A stretch of DNA of 45,565 nucleotides from CAZCQP01 sp964500895 (GTDB lineage: Bacteria; Bacillota; Clostridia; Lachnospirales; JAISER01): assembly GCA_964500895.1 (NCBI GenBank), contig CAZCQP010000018.1:1-45565 (forward strand). The letters run 5' to 3'. The translations under genes and the position numbers were made by a program. A model generated the notes under the pieces. It was not told where the DNA came from and did no database searches. It worked only from the letters and a program-made list of their open reading frames with translations. Below are positions 7,631 through 17,383 of the stretch, one piece after another. How positions within the stretch are numbered: position 1 is the first letter of the stretch; every line of letters begins with the position of its first letter.

Positions 7631-8989
7631 ATGATAACCCACTTGGAAGTGTTGGAAACCAACCAAATGATTCAAGACCATAACCTGGACGTGCGCACCA
7701 TTACCATGGGCATTAGCCTGTTGGACTGCGCCGATTCAGATATTGGCCGGTTTAACCAAAAAATTTACGACAAAATCACACGCCTTGCCGAAAACCTGGT
7801 GAAAACCGGGGATGACATCGGCCGGGCTTTTGGTATACCTATTGTCAACAAGCGCATTGCCGTTACCCCCATTGCCTTGGCGGCCGCCGGGACAAACGCC
7901 GCTTCATACGTAAGCGTAGCGGAAACGTTGGACAAAGCGGCCCGTGCAGTGGGGGTTAACTTTATTGGCGGGTTTAGTGCCTTGGTGCAAAAGGGTAGCA
8001 CGGAAAGCGACAAAGTATTAATCCGTTCTTTGCCGGAAGCACTGGCCACCACAGAACGGGTATGCGCTTCTGTAAACGCCGGTTGCAGCAAGAGCGGCTT
8101 AAACATGAATGTGATTAAAAGGCTGGGCCATTCCATTAAAGAAATGGCAGAGCTGACCAAAGATCAAAATGCCATTGCATGTGCAAAGTTTGTGGTGTTT
8201 TGCAATGCGGTGGAAGATAACCCATTTATGGCGGGGGCATTTCACGGCCCAGGTGAACGGGATGCAGTTATTAATGTCGGGGTTAGCGGCCCCGGCGTGG
8301 TGAAGCGGGCACTGGAAGAAGTGAAGGGCGCGGACTTTGAAACACTGTGCGAAACCATTAAGAGAACATCTTTTAAAATAACCCGTGTGGGCCAACTGGT
8401 GGCACAGGAAGCATCCAACCGCCTGGGTGTGCCTTTTGGCATTATAGACCTTTCCCTGGCACCCACCCCTGAAATTGGGGACTCCATTGCCGAGATTTTT
8501 CAGGAAATGGGCCTGGAACACGCAGGCGCCCCAGGCACAACAGCCGCTTTAGCCATTTTAAATGACAACGTGAAAAAAGGCGGCGTGATGGCTTCGTCTT
8601 ATGTAGGTGGGTTGAGCGGCGCATTTATACCTGTTAGCGAGGACCACGGCATGATTAAAGCCGTGGAATTAGGCGCACTTTCCTTAGAAAAATTAGAAGC
8701 CATGACCTGCGTTTGTTCCGTGGGGCTAGACATGGTGGCCATTCCTGGGGACACCCCAGCATCTACCATTTCTGGCATTATTGCCGACGAAATGGCTATT
8801 GGCATGGTGAACAACAAAACCACTGCTGTGCGTATTATACCAGTGGTGGGCAAGGGCGTAGGGGAATCGGTTTCTTTCGGTGGGCTTTTAGGCCACGCAC
8901 CCATTATGCCGGTAAACAAATTCAGTTGTGAAGCGTTTATTCAGCGGGGCGGCCGCATTCCGGCACCTATTCACAGCTTTAAAAACTAA
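7631..8989 (+). CDS. UPF0210 (PFL/DUF711) family protein
   Basis: A 452-residue cytoplasmic protein of the UPF0210 family. Recognisable stretches are VRTITMGISLLDC near the N-terminus, GVNFIGGFSALVQKG, NVGVSGPGVVKRALEE and the glycine-rich C-terminal half. The family adopts a glycyl-radical-enzyme-like (PFL-like) barrel fold but has no established reaction, and I do not see a canonical glycyl-radical motif. Site AGAGGAGG precedes the ATG. It is partnered with the preceding ACT protein and followed 35 bp later by pepD, so a role linked to amino acids or peptides is a reasonable but unproven guess. Confidence 0.85.
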   Translation: MITHLEVLETNQMIQDHNLDVRTITMGISLLDCADSDIGRFNQKIYDKITRLAENLVKTGDDIGRAFGIPIVNKRIAVTPIALAAAGTNAASYVSVAETLDKAARAVGVNFIGGFSALVQKGSTESDKVLIRSLPEALATTERVCASVNAGCSKSGLNMNVIKRLGHSIKEMAELTKDQNAIACAKFVVFCNAVEDNPFMAGAFHGPGERDAVINVGVSGPGVVKRALEEVKGADFETLCETIKRTSFKITRVGQLVAQEASNRLGVPFGIIDLSLAPTPEIGDSIAEIFQEMGLEHAGAPGTTAALAILNDNVKKGGVMASSYVGGLSGAFIPVSEDHGMIKAVELGALSLEKLEAMTCVCSVGLDMVAIPGDTPASTISGIIADEMAIGMVNNKTTAVRIIPVVGKGVGESVSFGGLLGHAPIMPVNKFSCEAFIQRGGRIPAPIHSFKN

Positions 8990-9024
8990 TCCATTGAACA
9001 GATATGTTTTTAGGAGGGAATGTC

Positions 9025-10479
9025 ATGGTACTTGGTCATTTGCAGCCACAGAAACCTTTTGCTTTCTTCGAGGAGATTTGTCAAATACCCCATGGTTCCG
9101 GCAACGAACAACAGATTAGCGACTACTTAATGGCCTTTGCGCAAAAGCGGGGGCTTGAAGCTGTGCAAGACGCTGCATTAAACGTATGCATCAAAAAACC
9201 GGGCTCTAAAGGCTATGAGAACAGCCCCCCGGTTATTTTGCAGGGACACATGGATATGGTTTGCGAAAAAAACATGGATACGGTTCACGACTTTAAAACA
9301 GACCCGCTACAGCTTTACATAGACGGGAATGACATTAAAGCACGGGGCACCACCCTGGGCGCAGACAATGGCATTGCCGTAGCCATGATTTTAGCCATTT
9401 TAGATGCCGATGACATTGCCCATCCACCATTAGAAGCAGTGATTACATCTGCTGAAGAAATCGGGCTGCTAGGCGCTGCCGCTTTTGACGGCCAATTGCT
9501 TACCGGCAAACGGTTCATTAACTTGGACTCCGAAGAAGAAGGGGTTTTTGTGGTCAGCTGTGCCGGTGGTATGCGCACCACTGTGACGGTACCTGCTACT
9601 TTTGCGGAAGCACCCAAAGGCCTTGTATACAACACGTTGTGGGTGAAAGGCTTACAAGGCGGCCATTCCGGGCTTGATATTACAAAGGAACGGGCCAATG
9701 CCAACAGGCTTTTGGCCAGGGTTTTGTTTGAATTAACGGAATTGGAAGGGTTTGTGGTTGCCGCTATGAACGGTGGGGCACAGGATAACGCCATTCCTCG
9801 GGAAGCCTGGGCTATTGTGGGCTACCCAGAAGCCGCCTTACCACAAGTGGATGCAGTGGTTAAAGGGTTTGAAACCATTTTTAAACGGGAATATTCTCAA
9901 AAAGACGATGGGGTTATTTTAGAGCAAGTATCCCTTGAACAAGAACCTGCAAAAGTTTTCACAGCTGAAACATTGCGTAAAGCAGTGGCCGGCATCCTTA
10001 TGCACCCCAACGGTGTGGAAGCCACCATTCCAGGCATGAACGGATTACCGGAAACCTCTAACAACGTAGGGGTGGTGCGCACTTTAGACGATGGTGTGCA
10101 AATGACCAGTGCACTCCGAAGCGCACTGACCAGCAAGAAAATATTAATCAAAAACCAAATTGCGCTGCTGGCAGAAAGCCTTGGTGCTTCTTTTGATACG
10201 TATGGTGACTATCCCGGCTGGGCGTATGAGGCCCATTCGCCTTTAAGAGATGTGTTTATGAACACATACCGTGAAATGCGTGGCAAAGAACCAGTGGTTG
10301 AGGTGCTTCATGCCGGGCTTGAATGCGGTTTGTTTGCCGATAAAATTGAACATGCCGATATGATTTCCTTTGGGCCAAATATGGCAGACGTGCATACCCC
10401 GGATGAACGGATAAGCATTACTTCCATCGGCCGCACATGGGATTTCTTGCTTTTAGCATTATCGAAACTGATTGAATAG
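9025..10479 (+). CDS. pepD: Aminoacyl-histidine dipeptidase (peptidase M20C)
   Basis: A 484-residue dinuclear zinc dipeptidase (PepD, carnosinase-like) that hydrolyses Xaa-His and other dipeptides in the cytoplasm. Metal and catalytic motifs are visible: QGHMDMV (His75, Asp77), LGADNGIAVA (Asp114), TSAEEIGLLGA (Glu144/Glu145) and NLDSEEEG (Asp168). A dimerisation/lid region follows at about 200-390. Length matches the family (about 480-490). The ATG at 9025 is chosen over 9004 because AGGAGGG lies 7 nt before it. It fits between UPF0210 and the exporter gene in the long run. Confidence 0.93.
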   Translation: MVLGHLQPQKPFAFFEEICQIPHGSGNEQQISDYLMAFAQKRGLEAVQDAALNVCIKKPGSKGYENSPPVILQGHMDMVCEKNMDTVHDFKTDPLQLYIDGNDIKARGTTLGADNGIAVAMILAILDADDIAHPPLEAVITSAEEIGLLGAAAFDGQLLTGKRFINLDSEEEGVFVVSCAGGMRTTVTVPATFAEAPKGLVYNTLWVKGLQGGHSGLDITKERANANRLLARVLFELTELEGFVVAAMNGGAQDNAIPREAWAIVGYPEAALPQVDAVVKGFETIFKREYSQKDDGVILEQVSLEQEPAKVFTAETLRKAVAGILMHPNGVEATIPGMNGLPETSNNVGVVRTLDDGVQMTSALRSALTSKKILIKNQIALLAESLGASFDTYGDYPGWAYEAHSPLRDVFMNTYREMRGKEPVVEVLHAGLECGLFADKIEHADMISFGPNMADVHTPDERISITSIGRTWDFLLLALSKLIE

Positions 10480-10508
10480 TATAGCATTGAAAGGGTTGAT
10501 TTTGCTTC

Positions 10509-11702
10509 ATGAAATTGCCTTGGGACTCCAGATATTTAAAAATTGCCTTCCACGTCATTGTCACGCTGGTGGTGGTTTATGCGCTGGTCTTATTAATGAA
10601 TGGGCTGGTGTTTATACTGGTGCGCCCAACGGCCGCCCTCTCTGGTGTTTTTGAAGCGATTGGTAAGTTTTTGGGGTTGTTTACCCCGGTTTTTATTGGT
10701 TTTATACTGGCTTACATTTTAAACCCAATGGCAGACTTTTTTCAAAGATTGGGCAAGCGCATTTTTAAGAAAAGGGCTAACGAACAAGAGGGCTCTGAAA
10801 AACGTATTTTTGGCACTGTGGCTGCTTACGCTGTGGTTTTACTGTTCATTCTTGGGGTGCTGTTGCTTTTGGTTTTTCGTGGTGGTGGCAAAATATCCAC
10901 CATGTTTTCCCGGGAAATGGCCAGCACCATTGCAGCCACCATGGGCAACATGGGCGATTCCCTCACACGCATGGAAATACGGCTGACAGAGTGGGGTGTG
11001 GGGGATTATTTTTCAGGCTTTATCACCCGGTGCATTACCGGTGTGCAGACCTGGTTGTCTGCTTTCGGCAACCGTCTGTTTGCCCGGCTATCCAGCACCG
11101 GGAGCAGTTTAGTGGATTTTGCTTTAGGTACTGTCATCGGCTTTTATTTTCTCATACACAAGCACACCATCAAATCTAAAGCGCTGCAAGGCGTTCGTTT
11201 ATGGTTCTCCTCTAAAAACAGCAGCCGTATTTTATGGTTTATGGGCCAGATTAACCAAATATGCAGCGGGTACATTCAAGGGCAGCTAACCGATGCGCTC
11301 ATTATTGGCACGCTGATTACCGCCTGGCTTTTGGTGATGCGGGTAGATTTTGCTGTTTTAATTGGCATTGTGTCCGGCTGTTTCAACGTGATTCCTTACG
11401 TTGGCGCAGTGGCTGGGTTGTTGCTGACGCTTATTGCTGCTACACTGGGCGGCGGGGGTTTAGTGCGTGTTCTGATTGTGGCCATTGGCATTGTGGTCAT
11501 TCAGCAGCTGGATGCACTGGTGCTTCAGCCCAAAATTGTGGGCGAAAATGTGCAAATGAACCCGGTGCTGGTGATTATTTCCTTAACTGTAGCCGGGAAG
11601 TTGTTTGGTTTTGCAGGGTTATTGTTTGCTGTGCCTCTGTGTGCCATTGTAAAAATGTTTATAGAGATTTTATGGGCAGCGAAGGTAAAAGCTGCCAAGT
11701 GA
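10509..11702 (+). CDS. AI-2E family transporter
   Basis: A 397-residue polytopic membrane protein of the AI-2E transporter (PerM/YdiK-like) family, with about eight helices: pairs near 15-70, one near 100-125, then a cluster from 190 to 390 containing the family-typical GxIxGCFNVIPYVGAVAG-like stretch and VLQPKIVGENVQMNPV. Members export autoinducer-2 or act as Na+/H+ antiporters or general effluxers; the substrate cannot be inferred here. The ATG has only a modest upstream AAAGGG. It lies 30 bp upstream of rel. Confidence 0.88.
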   Translation: MKLPWDSRYLKIAFHVIVTLVVVYALVLLMNGLVFILVRPTAALSGVFEAIGKFLGLFTPVFIGFILAYILNPMADFFQRLGKRIFKKRANEQEGSEKRIFGTVAAYAVVLLFILGVLLLLVFRGGGKISTMFSREMASTIAATMGNMGDSLTRMEIRLTEWGVGDYFSGFITRCITGVQTWLSAFGNRLFARLSSTGSSLVDFALGTVIGFYFLIHKHTIKSKALQGVRLWFSSKNSSRILWFMGQINQICSGYIQGQLTDALIIGTLITAWLLVMRVDFAVLIGIVSGCFNVIPYVGAVAGLLLTLIAATLGGGGLVRVLIVAIGIVVIQQLDALVLQPKIVGENVQMNPVLVIISLTVAGKLFGFAGLLFAVPLCAIVKMFIEILWAAKVKAAK

Positions 11703-11732
11703 TAAAGTTTATGAATGAAAGAGGGTGATATG

Positions 11733-14006
11733 ATGGCTCATCTTGAATTGTTTGAAAAATTGATGGAGCGCATACGGATGTACCATCCGTCCAATGATTT
11801 CTCCAACGTGCAAAAAGCTTACGACATGGCACAAAAAGCCCATGGCGACCAGCTGCGCAAGTCTGGCGAGCCATATATCATTCATCCGTTGTCGGTGGCT
11901 TATATTCTGGCAGATTTAGAGCTGGATTTGGAATCCATTATATCGGGTATCTTGCATGATGTTATTGAAGATACAGTGTACAGCTACCAGGACATTGTGG
12001 ATAGCTTCGGCAAAGAAGTGGCAGACATTGTAGACGGCGTAACCAAGCTGGAAAGTTTGGAAGTGCAGATGAAAGGCAATCTGGAGGAATCTGCCCCCAG
12101 CGACGAAACCCATCCGGCTGAAAAATCTAAAGACAAAAACTACCGTGAAGAGTTGCAGGCGGAAAATTACCGCAAAATGTTTTTGGCCATGGCCAAAGAC
12201 ATTCGGGTTATCTTGATTAAAATTGCCGACCGCCTGCACAACATGCGCACGTTAAAATACATGAGCAACGATAAGCAAAAGGAAAAAGCCCAGGAAACGC
12301 TGGATATTTATTGTCCACTGGCGCACAGGCTGGGCATTTCCAAGCTGCGTCATGAGCTGGAAGATTTGTCTTTCCGCTATTTGAACCCAGAGGCTTATTT
12401 TGACTTGGCGGATAAGGTGAGCCGGAAGCAATCCGAACGGCAGGCGTATATTCAAAAGATTGTGGGCCAGTTGCGGGATAGGCTTGTTCAAAGCAGCATT
12501 GATGCTACGGTAGACGGACGGCCCAAACACTTTTTTAGCATTTACAAAAAAATGAAAAGCCAGGATAAAACCCTGGACCAAATATACGATTTATTTGCTG
12601 TGCGCATCATTGTGGACGATGTGCGCAACTGTTACGAATCTCTCGGCATTGTTCACGAAATGTATACCCCTGTGCCCGGGCGTTTTAAAGACTACATCGC
12701 CATGCCCAAGCCCAATATGTATCAGTCTCTCCATACGGTCATTATGGGGCCGGAAGGGGAGCCTGTGGAAATACAAATGCGCACCTGGGATATGCACCGT
12801 ACTTCTGAATACGGCATCGCTGCCCACTGGCGTTATAAAGAAGGTTCCGGTGGCAAAGTGAAAGCTGGAAGTGAGGAAGAAAAACTGGCTTGGCTACGGC
12901 AAATTTTGGACTGGCAACGGGAATTGTCCGACAACAAAGAGTTTTTAAAGGCGCTGAAGGTAGATTTGGATGTTTTCACAGACCATGTGTACTGCTTTAC
13001 GCCTAAGGGTGAAATCATCAGCTTAAACAGAGGTTCCACCCCCATAGACTTTGCCTATGCCATTCACTCTGCCGTGGGCAACAAAATGATTGGCGCCCGT
13101 GTAAACGGCAAGATTGTTACCTTTAACCATAGCCTGTCTTCCGGCGACCGGGTGGACATCATCACCAGCCAGAATTCCAAAGGGCCAAGCCGGGACTGGT
13201 TGTCCATTGTGAAAACCAGCCAGGCTAAAAATAAAATTAACCAGTGGTTCAAGAAGGAAAACAAAGAGGAAAACTGCTTAAAGGGCAAAGATTTGCTGGA
13301 TAAGGAAGCCAAAAAGAAAGGCTTAACTTTATCAGAACTTTTGTCAAATGACCGTAGAGCTAGTGTTTTGAATAAATATGGCTTTCAAGACTGGGATTCC
13401 CTGTGTGCCGCCATTGGTCACGGTGGCGTTAAAGAAGGCCAGGTCATCAACCGGTTAAATGAAGACTACCAAAAAACCCAGGCCAAACTTCACCCACAAG
13501 TGATTGTGGCTGATGAAGTGGTGCATGTTAACCGGCAGTCCAAGCAGAAAAGCGGCATTACCGTGAAAGGTGTTGGAGACATTGGGGTGCGTTTCTCCAA
13601 GTGTTGCAGCCCAGTGCCTGGAGACGAAATTATCGGCTTTATCACCCGTGGCCGTGGGGTGTCCATTCACCGCACAGACTGCGTGAACATGATTCACTTA
13701 GATGAAATAGACAGGCACCGGCTTTTGGATGCAGAATGGCAATTGCCAGAGACGGAAAGCGAGTCCATTACTTATCAGGCGTCTATTAAAATTACCAGCG
13801 AAGACCGGATGGAGCTTTTAACGGACATATCCCGCATTTTGTCGGAAGAAAAAATACCTGTGAAGGCGCTAAACGCCCGGTCATCCAACGGGGAAGCCAT
13901 ATTCGATATTGGGCTTTTAATTTCTAATAAATATCAGCTGGAACGGCTGAAAACCCGCATCATGAACCTTTCCGGCGTGCATAACATCGACCGGGTCACC
14001 ACATAA
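11733..14006 (+). CDS. rel: Bifunctional (p)ppGpp synthetase/hydrolase Rel
   Basis: A 757-residue RelA/SpoT homologue controlling the stringent response at the ribosome. Domains: HD hydrolase (HDVIED, His75-Asp80), synthetase with RFKDYIAMPKPN (317-328), TGS around 410-475, a zinc-finger/helical region with the CCSPVPGD motif, and a C-terminal ACT domain. RFKD rather than ExDD and the intact HD box indicate a bifunctional enzyme. Compared with Bacillus Rel there is an extra stretch of about 24 charged residues at about 110-140 inside the HD domain. The ATG at 11733 is preferred over 11715 and 11730 because GAGGG sits 7 nt upstream. Confidence 0.95.
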   Translation: MAHLELFEKLMERIRMYHPSNDFSNVQKAYDMAQKAHGDQLRKSGEPYIIHPLSVAYILADLELDLESIISGILHDVIEDTVYSYQDIVDSFGKEVADIVDGVTKLESLEVQMKGNLEESAPSDETHPAEKSKDKNYREELQAENYRKMFLAMAKDIRVILIKIADRLHNMRTLKYMSNDKQKEKAQETLDIYCPLAHRLGISKLRHELEDLSFRYLNPEAYFDLADKVSRKQSERQAYIQKIVGQLRDRLVQSSIDATVDGRPKHFFSIYKKMKSQDKTLDQIYDLFAVRIIVDDVRNCYESLGIVHEMYTPVPGRFKDYIAMPKPNMYQSLHTVIMGPEGEPVEIQMRTWDMHRTSEYGIAAHWRYKEGSGGKVKAGSEEEKLAWLRQILDWQRELSDNKEFLKALKVDLDVFTDHVYCFTPKGEIISLNRGSTPIDFAYAIHSAVGNKMIGARVNGKIVTFNHSLSSGDRVDIITSQNSKGPSRDWLSIVKTSQAKNKINQWFKKENKEENCLKGKDLLDKEAKKKGLTLSELLSNDRRASVLNKYGFQDWDSLCAAIGHGGVKEGQVINRLNEDYQKTQAKLHPQVIVADEVVHVNRQSKQKSGITVKGVGDIGVRFSKCCSPVPGDEIIGFITRGRGVSIHRTDCVNMIHLDEIDRHRLLDAEWQLPETESESITYQASIKITSEDRMELLTDISRILSEEKIPVKALNARSSNGEAIFDIGLLISNKYQLERLKTRIMNLSGVHNIDRVTT

Positions 14007-14023
14007 GGCAAGGGGGAAATACC

Positions 14024-14662
14024 ATGCATTTACAAGTGTTTTGCATACAACCTATGGAACAAAATGCATACATTTATTACGATGAAAACACCAAAGACGG
14101 CGTTGTTGTAGACCCCGGCGGGGAAGGGGAGACCCTGCTTGGGTTTATTCGGGAAAACGGATTGCAAATAGCCGCCATTTTGCTTACCCATGGCCATTTT
14201 GACCATATTATGGCCGTGAAAGATTTAAAAAATGCACTGCAAGTGCCCGTAGCTGCCCATAAAGACGAGGTAGAAATTTTGTCCGACCCGGCTATTAATT
14301 TTTCAGGATATAATGGGGGCACTAAAGTGTCTATCAAGCCCGACATTTTGCTGACCCATGAAGAAGATTTTACATTCGGCGGATGCCGCTTGCATGTGAT
14401 TCATACACCGGGGCACACACCCGGGGGCGTTTGCTATTACGATGAAGCCTACGGCACCATGTTTACCGGGGATACGTTGTTTAAATCCTCCATCGGACGC
14501 ACAGATTTGCCCGGCGGCAACACAAAAATGCTTTACCACGCCATATCCACCCGGCTGTTGCCTTTGCCGGAACATGTGGCCGTATACCCGGGCCATGGGC
14601 CTTCCAGTACCATTGGCCGTGAAAAAAAGCATAACCCTTATTTTACGAAGGACGGCAACTGA
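14024..14662 (+). CDS. Metallo-beta-lactamase-fold hydrolase (glyoxalase II-like)
   Basis: A 212-residue single-domain hydrolase. The metal motif THGHFDH (55-61), the later HTPGHTPGG and GDTLF motifs and the terminal YPGHGP identify the glyoxalase II-like subgroup of the family. The substrate is unknown; thioesters or related compounds are possible. It follows rel by 17 bp, and its TGA shares one base with the hemZ ATG (TGATG). This place next to rel and hemZ is a conserved order in Clostridia, although the dtd gene often found between rel and this gene is not here. Confidence 0.9.
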   Translation: MHLQVFCIQPMEQNAYIYYDENTKDGVVVDPGGEGETLLGFIRENGLQIAAILLTHGHFDHIMAVKDLKNALQVPVAAHKDEVEILSDPAINFSGYNGGTKVSIKPDILLTHEEDFTFGGCRLHVIHTPGHTPGGVCYYDEAYGTMFTGDTLFKSSIGRTDLPGGNTKMLYHAISTRLLPLPEHVAVYPGHGPSSTIGREKKHNPYFTKDGN

Positions 14663-16110
14663 TGCATTACTGTATATGGGGCCACCAGCATGTGAACGAA
14701 GTGCAAACCATGTGCCAGGTGTTTTACCCCGGAGAAAAATTTGAGACGCTGGAAGAAGCGCAGTTTCTGACAGCGGGCGGCCCACTCACCGTGAAAAGCG
14801 AATACTTGCCCGGGGAATGTGTGGCCACTTTATATGAAAAAGGCCAGGTGCTTGGGGTTTACCAGGAGCCAGCAGACGAAACGGATGCCCGGGGCATTCG
14901 GCCGGCAGTGAAACGCTCTGTTTACGGTCTTTTGAAGGCACATACCGGCTTCAAGCCCCCTTGGGGTAATTTCACCGGCATACGCCCCTCTAAAAGCGTC
15001 ATGGACAAATGGCGGCAGGGGATGAATGACCAACAGGTACAGGCGTATATGGCCGCCTTTTTTGACATGGATGCAGACAAAATACAGCTGGCCATGGACG
15101 TGGCGAGGGTGGAGAAGGGCATTTTATGGGAAAATGACCCGCAGGCCTACAGCCTGTATGTGGGCATCCCTTTTTGCCCCACACGGTGCCTGTATTGTTC
15201 CTTCACTTCTTACCCCCTGGAACGGTACCAGGCCCAGGTGGATACGTATGTTGACTGCGTTCTTCGGGAAATGGAGGCCATGAAGCCTTTTGCCGAAAAG
15301 CATCACTTACAGAGCATTTATGTGGGCGGAGGTACCCCTACATCTTTAAATGCGCAACAGCTTGACCGGCTGCTGCAAGGGTTACGGCAGCATTTTCCCA
15401 CCGACCACTTGCAGGAAATTACGGTGGAAGCCGGGCGGCCGGACACCATTACCCCGGAAAAACTGGCCGTGATGCGGCACCACGGGGTAACACGGCTGTC
15501 CATTAACCCCCAAACCATGAATGCGGACACTTTAAAAACCATTGGGCGGGACCATACCCCGGAACAGTTTTTAATCGCTTTTGAACAAGCCCGAACGGCC
15601 GGGTTTGATAACATTAACATAGACCTCATTGTGGGCTTGCCTGGGGAAGACATAAACGCAGTGGCCAACACCATGGCGGCCATTACCCCGCTGAGACCGG
15701 AAAACATTACCGTCCACACGCTGGCCATTAAACGGGCTTCTTTGTTAAAAGCGGAGCTGGACGAAAGCGACAAAGCCATTTATAACACCCAGATGATTGA
15801 GGGCATGATTCAAACGGCCAGAAATGCTGCAACTAACATAGGCTTGCGCCCTTACTACATGTACCGCCAAAAGAACATGGTGGGGCATTTTGAAAACGTA
15901 GGTTACGCCAAGCCGGGCTATGAAAGCGTGTATAACGTGCAAATGATGGGGGACGTTCAAACGGTGCTGGCGTTGGGTGCCGGTGCCGTAACCAAGCTTT
16001 ACATTCCTGAAAATAACCGTCTGGAACGTTTTTTTAACGTAAAAAATGTGGACGAGTATATACAGCGTTGCGATGAAATGATTCAGCGTAAAATACAATT
16101 AAATGCATGA
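14662..16110 (+). CDS. hemZ: Oxygen-independent coproporphyrinogen III oxidase-like HemZ
   Basis: A 482-residue radical-SAM protein. An N-terminal region of about 160 residues precedes the cluster motif FCPTRCLYCSF (Cys172, Cys176, Cys179), followed by YVGGGTPT and the HemN-type barrel (ITVEAGRPDTI, NIDLIVGLPGED). HemZ proteins are assigned to anaerobic coproporphyrinogen oxidation, but related HemN-like proteins include heme chaperones and other enzymes, so the exact reaction is less sure than the family. It is translationally coupled to the upstream hydrolase and followed by hisS after 13 bp. Confidence 0.9.
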   Translation: MHYCIWGHQHVNEVQTMCQVFYPGEKFETLEEAQFLTAGGPLTVKSEYLPGECVATLYEKGQVLGVYQEPADETDARGIRPAVKRSVYGLLKAHTGFKPPWGNFTGIRPSKSVMDKWRQGMNDQQVQAYMAAFFDMDADKIQLAMDVARVEKGILWENDPQAYSLYVGIPFCPTRCLYCSFTSYPLERYQAQVDTYVDCVLREMEAMKPFAEKHHLQSIYVGGGTPTSLNAQQLDRLLQGLRQHFPTDHLQEITVEAGRPDTITPEKLAVMRHHGVTRLSINPQTMNADTLKTIGRDHTPEQFLIAFEQARTAGFDNINIDLIVGLPGEDINAVANTMAAITPLRPENITVHTLAIKRASLLKAELDESDKAIYNTQMIEGMIQTARNAATNIGLRPYYMYRQKNMVGHFENVGYAKPGYESVYNVQMMGDVQTVLALGAGAVTKLYIPENNRLERFFNVKNVDEYIQRCDEMIQRKIQLNA

Positions 16111-16123
16111 AAGGAAGTTTGTC

Positions 16124-17377
16124 ATGATTCAAGCGGTTAAAGGCACGAAGGACTTGTTTGGCGCGGAAGCCACCCGTTGGGCCAATATGGAAGCCACCAT
16201 CCGTGACGTGTGCAAAGCGTTTTGCATTGGCGAAATACGCACCCCGGTTTTTGAATACACCGAACTGTTTGTTAAAACCACCGGGGATACCACGGACATT
16301 GTGCAAAAAGAAATGTATACCTTCACGGACAAAGGCGGCAGAAGCATTACGTTAAAGCCGGAAGTAACCGCAGCTGTGGTGCGTGCTTTTTTGGAACATA
16401 AACTGTATGCCCAAACGTTGCCTTCCAAGCTGTTTTATTTGTCCCCCTGTTTTCGGTATGAAAAACCACAGGCGGGGCGGTTGCGGCAATTTCACCAGTT
16501 TGGTGCAGAGTATTTTGGGGTTTATCACCCGGCAGCCGATGCAGAAATGATTTCCCTTGCCCATGAAGTGTTAAAACGGTTGGGCATTCCCACCCGTTTG
16601 TATATCAACAGCTTGGGGGGCAATGCATGCCGTGCCAAGTATAACAAGCGCATGAAAGAATTTTTGCAGGAAAACCTGGACAAACTTTGCCCCACCTGCC
16701 AAGAGCGGTTTGAGAAAAACCCCTTGCGTGTGTTGGATTGCAAAGACCCCTCATGCCAAGCCGTGCTGGAAGGAGCGCCTTCCACCATTGATACATTGGA
16801 TACGGAATGCCGGAACCATTTTGAAACCACCTTATCTTTGCTGAAACAACTGGGCATTAATGCGGAAATTAACCACAAAATGGTGCGTGGGCTGGATTAC
16901 TACACCCGCACGGTGTTTGAATTTGTTAGTGACGATATTGGCGCCCAAAGTGCCGTGTGCGGCGGCGGCCGGTATGACAACTTAATTGAGGTTTCCGGCG
17001 GGTCACCGATGGGTGGCATAGGCTTTGCCATGGGCCTGGAACGGTTGATGTTGTCTTTGGCCAAAAACGCCCAAGAAGGCAATGAAGTGGCCCGGCATGT
17101 GGATTTATATTTAGGTGCCATTGGGGCAGAAGGGTTTAAAAAAGCCCAGCATGTGGCGTTTCAGCTCCGGGAAGCCGGTGTTTGCGTGGAAGCAGACATG
17201 CAGGAACGCAGCGTAAAAGCACAAATGAAATTTGCAGATAAGATAGGGGCCAAGTATTCGGCTATTCTTGGTGATGACGAACTGGCCAACAACTGCGTAA
17301 AACTTAAAAATATGGAGACCGGGGAACAAGTAGACGCACCGCTTTCGGAACTGGCTCAATACATCATAAAGGAGTAA
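16124..17377 (+). CDS. hisS: Histidyl-tRNA synthetase
   Basis: A 417-residue class II synthetase charging tRNA-His. Motif 1 is around 50-80, motif 2 is RYEKPQAGRLRQFHQFG, the histidine-specific HisA motif is VRGLDYYTRTVFE, motif 3 includes GGIGFAMGLERL, and the C-terminal 95 residues form the anticodon-binding domain. The ATG at 16124 is chosen because AAAGGAAG lies just upstream; the ORF extends to 16103 without a site. It is six bases upstream of aspS, the usual Firmicutes pairing. No T-box precedes the pair. Confidence 0.97.
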   Translation: MIQAVKGTKDLFGAEATRWANMEATIRDVCKAFCIGEIRTPVFEYTELFVKTTGDTTDIVQKEMYTFTDKGGRSITLKPEVTAAVVRAFLEHKLYAQTLPSKLFYLSPCFRYEKPQAGRLRQFHQFGAEYFGVYHPAADAEMISLAHEVLKRLGIPTRLYINSLGGNACRAKYNKRMKEFLQENLDKLCPTCQERFEKNPLRVLDCKDPSCQAVLEGAPSTIDTLDTECRNHFETTLSLLKQLGINAEINHKMVRGLDYYTRTVFEFVSDDIGAQSAVCGGGRYDNLIEVSGGSPMGGIGFAMGLERLMLSLAKNAQEGNEVARHVDLYLGAIGAEGFKKAQHVAFQLREAGVCVEADMQERSVKAQMKFADKIGAKYSAILGDDELANNCVKLKNMETGEQVDAPLSELAQYIIKE

Positions 17378-17383
17378 CAGGCA

